Below, in pieces: positions 56,160 to 64,000 of a stretch of 64,000 bases of DNA (position 1 is its first letter; every line of letters begins with the position of its first letter). Source of the stretch: Fremontodendron californicum (lineage: Eukaryota > Streptophyta > Magnoliopsida > Malvales > Malvaceae); the NCBI GenBank assembly GCA_030761205.1, contig JAULJL010000039.1, positions 2,676,001-2,740,000 of the forward strand, given 5' to 3'. A model generated the notes under the pieces. It worked only from the letters and a program-made list of their open reading frames with translations, was not told the DNA's origin and made no database searches. Both the position numbers and the translations under genes were made by a program.

Positions 56160-56645
56160 AGGGGTGAGCATTCTATCGGTTCGGTTTCAAAATTCTTAAA
56201 ATTAATTAAACCGAATAAACTTGTAAAACCCGATCGAAAAAATATTCCAAAACCGAAATAACCGAACCGAACTTAATCGGTTCGGTCGGTTTTGATTTGT
56301 TCGGGTTATGGGTTTTGATTTGTTTGAGTTATGGGTTTTTTTTATTTGTTTGGATTATGGGTTGTTGGGTTGGGTTTTTTAATTTTGGATTAAATTGAAT
56401 TGAATTGAGTTAAATTGTTAATTGTATTTGGGTCTAAATAAAAATAATATATATATATTTAATTAAGTGTCAGTTTGTTCGGTCGGTTCGATTTAAAAAT
56501 AAAAAATCACAAACCGATCGAATAAATACATTTAAACCGAATAAACTAACCGATCTAAACTGAAACCAAACAAACCAAACCGAATGAACTGAATTGCTTT
56601 GGTTTCGGTCGATTTGTTCGGTTATTCGTCTTTTTGCTCACTCCT
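56160..56645. mobile_element. AGGGGTGAGCA hAT-like MITE
   Basis: Inverted ends AGGGGTGAGCATTCTATCGG and (right end, reverse complement) AGGAGTGAGCAAAAAGACG enclose 486 bp rich in TCGGTT/AACCGA words. Flanks are T-rich and a target duplication cannot be fixed. Related to 48252-48690. Confidence 0.7.
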
Positions 56646-57032
56646 AGTTTTTCCTACAGAAAAACAATAAGTAGTTCAAATGATTTGTTAGAACTATTAG
56701 ATCCCAAATATTGATGTAAGCTAAAGTTGAATGTTCACATGAAATAGAATGTGCAATGCATCTGACAAGGATCCATGGATGCCTTTTGGTGCTCAAAGAT
56801 GTAGCTGCTGCTGCTGCTGCTAGAGATGGCCTCTAGTGAGAAGGTTAATTCCCATAGATCGGTAGCATGCTTAAAGGCGATGACATGAAACTCGTATTTC
56901 TTTCCAAAAACTTGTCTACGACTTGAGATACGCTTACATTGAGACGTGGCCTAATTATAGGAAATGTTAATGAGAATGGTGCATTGGAAGACCAATGGTT
57001 GTCCTCTTTAGGAGACATTAGATAATATCATA
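56646..57032. other. Intergenic DNA
   Basis: A (GCT)n run near 56806-56821; no supported gene. Confidence 0.4.
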
Positions 57033-57219
57033 CTATGTTATTCCGATTTTTTATTTTTCCTGAAATATTCGTGTCCGACATTCATGTCCGACACATATTC
57101 GGATAAGGGTATAAGGGTATGATCCTCCAAATATATGGAAAAATTTAGAAAAAATTGAGTATACCCATGTCGGACATATACTCGTATCTGACACTCACTC
57201 TTGAGTCCGAGTAATTTAG
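57033..57219. mobile_element. CTATGTTAC MITE, copy 10
   Basis: CTATGTTATTCCGATTTTT to GAGTCCGAGTAATTTAG, 187 bp, with the family's GTGTCCGACATTCATGTCCG and GATCCTCCAAATATATGG blocks. Confidence 0.8.
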
Positions 57220-57395
57220 ATTTCATATATGGGTTGACTCTAGTCTCTAATAGAACTTTTAGAAAAGGGCACGGCCAGGTTTCTTCCAGCCTACCAATAA
57301 TATTTTGTGGTGAATTTGATCATCTTTAATTTGTTCACTATGAATTGTTCGCTCAGATGTCTTTTGCTATTCTCAGTAAATGTTTTTGTTCACAT

Positions 57396-57586
57396 CTATG
57401 TTACTCGGACTCGATTGAGAGTGTCGGGCACATATATGTGTCTCGTGTGCGACACCGGTATGTTCAATTTTTTTAAAGATTTTTATGTATTTGGAGGGTT
57501 CTTGGAGGATCATATTTTTATATTCATGTTTGGATATGCGTCGGATACGAGTACTTCAAGAAAAATGAAGAGTCAGAGCAACATAG
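57396..57586. mobile_element. CTATGTTAC MITE, copy 11
   Basis: 191 bp, CTATGTTACTCGGACTCG to CAGAGCAACATAG, with a perfect 8-bp duplication GTTCACAT (57388-57395 and 57587-57594). Confidence 0.92.
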
Positions 57587-57662
57587 GTTCACATTATCAT
57601 CAGGCAAAAATCTTACCTTCTCACTTATGGATTATTGGATTATTCAGATTGATATTTTTTGA

Positions 57663-57719
57663 CTATGTTACTCGGATTTGAGAGTACTTTAGGAAAAATA
57701 AAGAATTTGGATAACATAA
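57663..57719. mobile_element. Internally deleted CTATGTTAC MITE (57 bp)
   Basis: CTATGTTACTCGGATTTGAG joined directly to AGTACTTTAGGAAAAATAAA and GGATAACATAAG: both ends are kept and most of the interior is lost. It lies 76 bp from full copy 11. Confidence 0.75.
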
Positions 57720-58542
57720 GATTTTGGAATTCTTCAGCATTTCTCTATAATTAGCATCAGTTCTGCATAGTTTTCTTTTTTTTTTTTCTTTTTAAAACTG
57801 TATAAAATCACAACTTATACCATCCGAACTTTTGACTCAGTGGATCACAACGAATAGCTAGCTGGGCTCAGTAAACAGAACATGCTGCTACGTTTCGGCC
57901 TTTTGAAAGCCTTCGCCTTTATGCAAACATGTACATTAATAATGTATTTATTGAAAAGAAATTAAGCCGCTGCATCATTTTCCTGCATTAATACCTGCAT
58001 CTATATTTTCCTGTATGAAAAGCTTGATGGTTCCATAAGGATGCAAGTGAAGCTCCATTTTAATGGCCGACTTCAGCCACCAGTTTCATTTATTATTTGT
58101 TTATCAGTAGCCACTGCCTGGCAGTAGTACTTGTGACTTAACTACAGTCATCCAAACTGTATAACGTTCTTATCATATATTTTTAGGCTGAAAATATGTG
58201 TTATTATTACATTAAAATTTTAATTTAAATATAAAAATGTTAATTGTAACACTTGAAACATAAATATGTCAAATAAAAATCTCATTATCAATTGAAATGA
58301 AATATTAATACGATTTATATCTAACTCATGTAATTAATTCAATTGATACACCATAAAATTTAATTGAATAGAAAAGAAAATGTAACCGGTTTATTAAATT
58401 ATCAATTTTTTAATATGCATTGAACTGAATAGATTTTTGATTTTCGATTAAACTAATCCGACTAATCTATTTGGGTCAATTTTTTTAACACTGTTTTTAA
58501 TCCAAAACAAACATGATGAGAAGGCTCATAAGTCATAATTGG

Positions 58543-58548
<6 letters not shown>

Positions 58549-58592
<44 letters not shown>
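58549..58592. repeat. (TA)n microsatellite
   Basis: About 20 uninterrupted TA units. Confidence 0.95.
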
Positions 58593-58593
<1 letters not shown>

Positions 58594-58844
58594 ATTGTTC
58601 ACTAGTTGAAAACCTAGATGGACCCAACCAACAGCATGCTCCATATCGACAAATATACTAATGCCACCATCCACCAGCTTCAATTATTTTTCTGGATCAG
58701 TGCTTGTATATATATTGCTTAAAGACCTGATTGATAGAAAGTACTGCATGTGCAACACTTTTGTCATTTCTTTGATATGAGACCCTACCACTGCAAATGT
58801 CATCCACAAGATTAAATACTTATCGAGATCATCCATGATCATCA

Positions 58845-58846
<2 letters not shown>

Positions 58847-58891
<45 letters not shown>

Positions 58892-58892
58892 G
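58847..58892. repeat. (ATT)n microsatellite
   Basis: About 15 uninterrupted ATT units. Confidence 0.95.
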
Positions 58893-59451
58893 GTTTTACT
58901 ATCGTTCTCTAATTTCCGAGTTGTTTCATTTAAATTTTTAAATTTTAAAGTGATTTATTTTTTATTTATTTTTTCACAATTTTTATTAACATTTGAAAAA
59001 AAAATTTCATGTGGCATGCCAAGAGAATGTCCGCGTGGCATGTCACATAAACTATAATATCGACTAATAATCAAAATGAAATCATTTTAAAATGTTAGAG
59101 ATCCAAATAGAAGAGTTCAAAAGTTAAGAACTAAATTGAATCAAAATTAAAGATTAATGATGTTGATATCCAAATTTATCGTGATTTTTTTGTGACAATC
59201 GATAGAAGAATCTGCAAAATAAAAACTGTCAAAAGACGTCGTATTTGGTACTCCGACGCTCAAGTAAGTTTATACTCAATAGTTTGAGAGACAAAGTAAA
59301 TGAATAAATTAAAAGTATAAAAAAAATATATCTTCTGGCTTTTATGTTCTTAATTTTATATACAAAGCATATAAATAAAGAGATTATTAAAATATCCTTA
59401 AAATAATTTATAGATATAAGAAATAACATGGATGAAATTTATCCTAATTAA

Positions 59452-59486
<35 letters not shown>

Positions 59487-60224
59487 ACATAAAAGTTGCA
59501 TTTGGGATTATATTATTTGCATGTGATTATATTACATATCAAAGATGATTATGGCCTATGGGAGTAAAACAAAGATAATAAACTATTTTACTTTACCCAA
59601 CGTAATTTTTTTTTAAAATTACACAACTAATAGAAGGGTTTTTTTTTCTTTCTTTTCATCCTATAAAATTTAATCATTTTTGGTTTTAAGATTTGAACTT
59701 AAAAAAATACGCAAATTTTGTTTAAAAGAAGAGTGTTACATATACTTCTAAAACACACACAAATTTTGCACCAATTTTAAAAAAATGATCATAGGATTCT
59801 AAATTTCTAAAATACCCTTTAACTCTTATTATATATTTTTAAAAAGTGTTTCAAATATGGGCATCCAACGACCATATTTGGCTATCAATTTGACAAATGG
59901 CGCTATTAGTGACCGGTTGTGGTGCGCCACATCAACGCTGTCAACGAGAGATTTTGACTACTAGTGTGCTAGAGCCAACCACCAATTCTGGCTGATGGCG
60001 CGCCAAATGGGTGCTACTAGCCACCGATTCTGGTCCTTAGTACTTGACCGGTGCTACAACGATCGAAAACCATGTCACCGGAGAAGCTTTATCTGTCGAA
60101 AAAATTAGAGAAAAAATTAATATGATAATAGATAAGAAAAAAAAAGTAAAATTTAAAAAAGTACATAAAAGCAAAGTGGTCCAAGAAATATTTGGCCTAT
60201 TTTTGGTCGGAAGGAACAATCAGT

Positions 60225-62134
60225 TAATAAAAAATCAGGTTGGATCAGTCGGATCGATTGAATTGAGAATCGATAGCTTATTCGATCTGATACTATATAT
60301 AAAATTGAGTTTTTTTTTAATCGGTAAAAAATCGTTTTTATTATAAATTGCAAGTGATAAGATTTGAATTTTTAACCTCTTAGTTTTATAATAAAAATCA
60401 TACCACTAAACCAAATAAATATTTTTATTATTTATTTATTTAATATTAAAATTATTATTTTTTATATATTTAAAAATATTTTGATCAAATCAATCGATCC
60501 AACCAGTTGAATAAAAAATTTGACCGATTCAACTTCCGAATCGATTTTTTTAACCTTGAGAAAATTAAGGAATGATTATTTCTGGGTCTCATCAAAAAAT
60601 GATGATATCAAAGAATAGTCTATCCCATTCCAACGAATGACTATTCAGTGTTTAGTGGTGAACCAAAGACTGGAATCCCCTTAAGCTTGAAAATTGAAAT
60701 ACAACTTGAATAGAATGGCTATTATAAGACTATAGGCAACCAAAAACGTTTCCTTGAAGTCACTTAAAAAGAAACCAATTCATGTATTTCTCTTCTTTTT
60801 GTGTTTAATTTCAAGATGCTCTTTATGGACATGATTCATATGAATTATAAAGCGGAAAATCCTAGGAAAGTGGCCTAGTGTTGATTCGAAGGGTGACCAA
60901 AAATCTTCCTCAAAAGCAAACAATAAATGTTGGTAGGGGCCATGAATTTATAATTTAAAGCTCTTTTCTCTGTTTGGACAATTATTGTTTCGAGCTGGGG
61001 ATTTCTACATTTCTGTCTTAGCCCATGAAAGTGGGCAATGATAGCAATGAGCAATGAGTAGGGATGACAATGAAATGTGACTGGCAAAAATTATTTTATT
61101 TTTATATGAATATTGAAAATATTTATTTTTATGGATGTCGATTATATTCATAATCGTCCTACGGTACTCCAATCCGTTAAACCTCAATTTTAATTAATTA
61201 TTTTTAATTAATATTAGAAAAAAATTAGATTGTAATTTATTTATGAACATAATTTTAATATATAAAGTTCTTTAATATATATAATATACATATATATATA
61301 TACTATATATATAAAATATTAATATCTATAGGATTTTAGTATATATATATTTAATATATATACTAAAAATATAAAGAAAAATATAAAAATATTTTAAGAG
61401 GTATGATAATAATTTCAAAAGTCGGAGCGAGATGGAGCGGAATAAACATTTACTAAAATCATTCCGTTCCACTCCTCTCCCGCTTTTTAAAAGAAAAACT
61501 TTTTTATTGGAATGAATATAAATGTAAAATTCATCGATAATCGAATTTTACAATATGACAATGAGCAATGAGTCAATGACCTCCCAAACTGGTTTTTCGG
61601 AAACTTTTTGCATTAATTACTGCTTTGGTTTTTTTTTTTTTTTTATGTTATGAATTGATGATGGATCAATCCCTTTGGTAATTGAAAGTTGGGCAACTAA
61701 TGTTGAGATGGAAGAAGCTGCATTTCCTCTTCTTTTTATGTGAATGAATGATGCATAATTTCAAACCCTATCTAGTATATGCAATTACTGGGTGATGAAC
61801 TGATGATATAAAATATAAAATATAGTTCGTTTTTTATACAGTGATAATAGTATTTTTTTTTTTAATTTTACAAACAAAATTAAGAAATTATCAAATGTTT
61901 TATTTTTTTAATTAGTTTTTTTTTTAATATATCTTAAAAGAAATGTATAAGATAATTTCTCTATAAAATGTCCATACATGTGTGTTTCAAAAAAGAGACA
62001 TTTTAACTATTGGAGTTTAAAATTTTATTTTAAAAGTCTTAAGTTTGAATCCTGAAATAAATGAAATGAAATGAGAGAGTTACTTTTTTTATAAATCCAT
62101 TGTCGAGTTCTTATTAGACTTGTTCTTCGAGGGT
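60225..62134. other. Intergenic DNA with two diffuse hAT-like repeats
   Basis: Near 60225-60556 GGTTGGATCAGTCGGATCG and CAATCGATCCAACCAG face each other (family of 49405-49826). Near 61059-61560 a TAGGGATGACAATG-led segment is flanked on both sides by GCAATGAGCAATGAG. No gene is supported. Confidence 0.45.
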
Positions 62135-63728
62135 CTTTTTATCTTAATATAACCAAAAATAATAATTAATTCTCAAAATATTTATATTTTTTTAAGTACT
62201 AAAATTCGATTTTTTTTTTAAATCAGTTGAAAAAACGTCATGAGCCATGACGATTTTTCAACTGAAATTTTTAATTTTTTTAAAATACGAGTTGAGAAAT
62301 CGCCATGACCCATGGCCATTTCCCAACTCATATTTAAAAATAAAAAAATAAAAAAAGTTGGGAAATCGCCACTAGAAGTGGCAATTTCCCAACAACATTT
62401 CTTCATTTTCAAAATGAAGAAATGTTCCCAACTTTTTTTTTAATAATAAATTTTAAATAATTTATAATTTTAAAAAATAAAAATATAATATAATATAATA
62501 TTTAAATAACAAAATAAAAAAAATAATAATAGTTTACAAAAATTTTAAAAATTATATTTGTAATGACAATCATATTTTTTCAACTTGTATTTGTAATAAA
62601 TAGACTTCTGAGAGAAAAGCCAACCAAAACGTTGTGGATTTTGCAGGAATGAAGGTCATAGCTAGACCAATCCACGGGCAGGATAGCCCTCCCGGCCCGG
62701 TAAGCCCGGATCTATCCCGATGTACCAGATTGATAGGGACATTTTCGACGGTTATGACCAGAGGTGTCCATGGGTCGGGCCGGGTTAAGACCTAAATTTT
62801 TTTTATTTCCTTTGCCCAAGCCCGAAAATAAAAATTATATAATTTATAATTTAAAAAATTAGTAAATTGTAAAATTTAAATATTAACAATTTACAAAATT
62901 TACAAAATTCTATAAATTTTTATATAAATATTAAAAATACAATTATATATATATATATATTTTATAATTAAATTTAAATAAAAAATATTTTTTATTTAAT
63001 AAATAATAATTCGGGTTAGGATGACCGGCCCAAATTACAAAACACACTTGTCCAAGCTCGGCCCAATACGATCCGGGCTTACTGGGCCGAGCGGGCTACC
63101 CGACCCGTGGATAGGTCTAGCTATGACCTTCATTCCTACATAATCCACAACGCTTTTGTTGACTTTTCTCCTGGAAGTCCATTTATTGCGAATACAAGTT
63201 GAAAAAAATATGATTGACATTAAGAATATAATTTTTAAATTTTTTTAAAATTATTATTATTTTTTTATTTTTTTATTTAAATATTATATCTTTATTATAT
63301 TTTTATTTTTTTAAATTATAAATTATATAAATGTTATTTAAATTTTATTGTTAAAAAAAATGGGACAACATTTCTTCATTTTGAAAGGAAGAAATGTTGT
63401 TGGGAAATCGCCACCTCTGGTGGCGATTTCTCAACTAATTTTTTTTTTTTTTTTTTTTAAATATGAGTTGGGAAATCGCCATAGGTCATGGCAATTTCCC
63501 AACTGGTAAAATTAATTTTTTTTTTTAAATACTAGTTGAAAAATCGTCATGGACCATGGCGATATCCCAATTGGTATTTTAAAAAAATTAAAATTTTCAG
63601 TTGAAAAATCGTCATGGGCCATGGCGATTTCCCAATTGATATAAAAAAAATGGATTTTGGGAAATAATTTAAAAACAACAGTATTTCGATAAATAAAAAA
63701 AATTCAGCTATATTAAGATAAAAAAAAA
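62135..63728. repeat. Large imperfect inverted repeat (about 1.5 kb) with hAT-like loop
   Basis: Left arm (about 62135-62685) and right arm (about 63085-63728) are reverse complements over several hundred bases. Examples are GACAATCATATTTTTTCAAC (62564) against its complement near 63205-63190, and GAATGAAGGTCATAGCTAGA (62648) against 63135-63115. The loop holds GGGTCGGGCCGGG / CCGACCCGTGG words of the TAGACC MITE family. The arms differ by scattered substitutions and A/T-run length. A transcript would form a very long hairpin. Confidence 0.85.
62226..63637. repeat. Array of GAAATCGCCA...TGGCGATTTC palindromes
   Basis: Seven palindromes of about 35-40 bp, core (A)GTTGGGAAATCGCCA / TGGCGATTTCCCAACT around a 4-8 bp centre. 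They start near 62226, 62291 and 62357 in the left arm and 63399, 63467, 63534 and 63600 in the right arm. They are separated by 30-35 bp of A/T-rich spacer. Next to the innermost ones on each side lies a second palindrome, AACATTTCTTCATTTT / AAATGAAGAAATGTT. Confidence 0.88.
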
Positions 63729-64000
63729 TCGTTCTTCGAGCCTGAATAATAATTTTTTCAATTTGGGTCTCACCTAAATTATTATTTATTAATAAAAATA
63801 TTTTTTATTTAAATTTAATAAAAAAATTATATAAAAATAATTTTTTAATATCTTTTAAATATTGATTCGAGTTTACGAACTGACTCGAGTCGGACTTAGG
63901 TAAAATCGTAAAACATGTGGAAAAAATTCAAACCGCGACTTAGTGCAGCCCATGAACAAATCCAGATCTTATTAGTTTGTCTACTTTACTTGGTAATAGG
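63729..64000. other. AT-rich DNA with a TAGACC-family remnant
   Basis: GAGTTTACGAACTGACTCGAG and CCCATGAACAAATCCAG words resemble the MITE at 39863-40137. No gene. Confidence 0.4.

Larger units (their letters stand above)
57720..60224. other. Intergenic DNA with microsatellites
   Basis: No supported gene. Contains (TA)n at about 58549-58592 and 59452-59482 and (ATT)n at about 58847-58892. Short ORFs here lack family features. Confidence 0.5.

Noticed and set aside
62226..63637. CRISPR-like palindromic repeats
   Set aside because: Palindromes have A/T-rich spacers, occur in mirror-image arms, and the DNA is from a plant nucleus.
1..64000. tRNA, rRNA or snRNA genes
   Set aside because: I looked for acceptor/T-loop patterns and conserved rRNA words and saw none; a covariance-model scan would be needed to exclude decayed copies.

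Overview
This window is nuclear DNA from a dicot plant, probably a woody rosid; I cannot name the species. The grounds are an AT-rich background, introns with plant splice signals, a plastid-targeted fatty-acid enzyme with a transit peptide, Ty3/Tat-Ogre retrotransposons, a plant L1 LINE with a C-terminal RNase H, many hAT-type MITEs and a Helitron-like element. No bacterial-style operon, tRNA, rRNA or CRISPR array is visible.

Layout. (1) 1-10489 is the 3' part of a plus-strand Ty3/Tat-Ogre element: gag tail, protease, G-patch, a candidate intron, reverse transcriptase, RNase H, integrase, a 40-bp tandem array, a polypurine tract and a 3.24-kb 3' LTR. Its coding frame is broken by at least six stops and five frameshifts. 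(2) 10490-13100 is AT-rich flank with two hAT-like repeats. (3) About 13145-18900 is an intact enoyl-ACP reductase (ENR/MOD1) gene with 12 coding exons (391 residues). Its 5' UTR intron and coding introns hold five copies of one 0.2-kb MITE family, a 507-bp hAT element and a foldback repeat. (4) 20169-23076 is a 5'-truncated LINE with a 13-bp target duplication. (5) 23444-34462 is an 11-kb non-coding LTR element (LARD type) on the minus strand. It has almost identical LTRs, a perfect 5-bp target duplication and an interior made largely of satellite-like arrays. Its priming sites and LTR tail match the first element, so the two look like a dependent/autonomous pair. (6) 34803-35239 is a small Helitron-like element. 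(7) 35762-36049 encodes a 95-residue secreted protein ending in a CLE-like dodecapeptide. (8) 36050-47400 is AT-rich DNA full of foldback and hAT-like repeats. (9) 47453-47980 (minus) encodes a DUF761 'cotton fiber' protein. (10) About 52580-55004 is a gene for a small basic AT-hook protein with a 5' UTR intron. (11) 55379-64000 holds more MITE copies, microsatellites and a 1.5-kb inverted repeat carrying an array of short palindromes.

How the parts relate. The four host genes (ENR, CLE-like peptide, DUF761, AT-hook) look like independent single-copy genes, each with its own TATA-like element. The rest is mainly transposon biology. The short CTATGTTAC...GTAACATAG MITEs lie near or inside host genes, while the 23-43 kb block dominated by LTR and AT-rich DNA has none.
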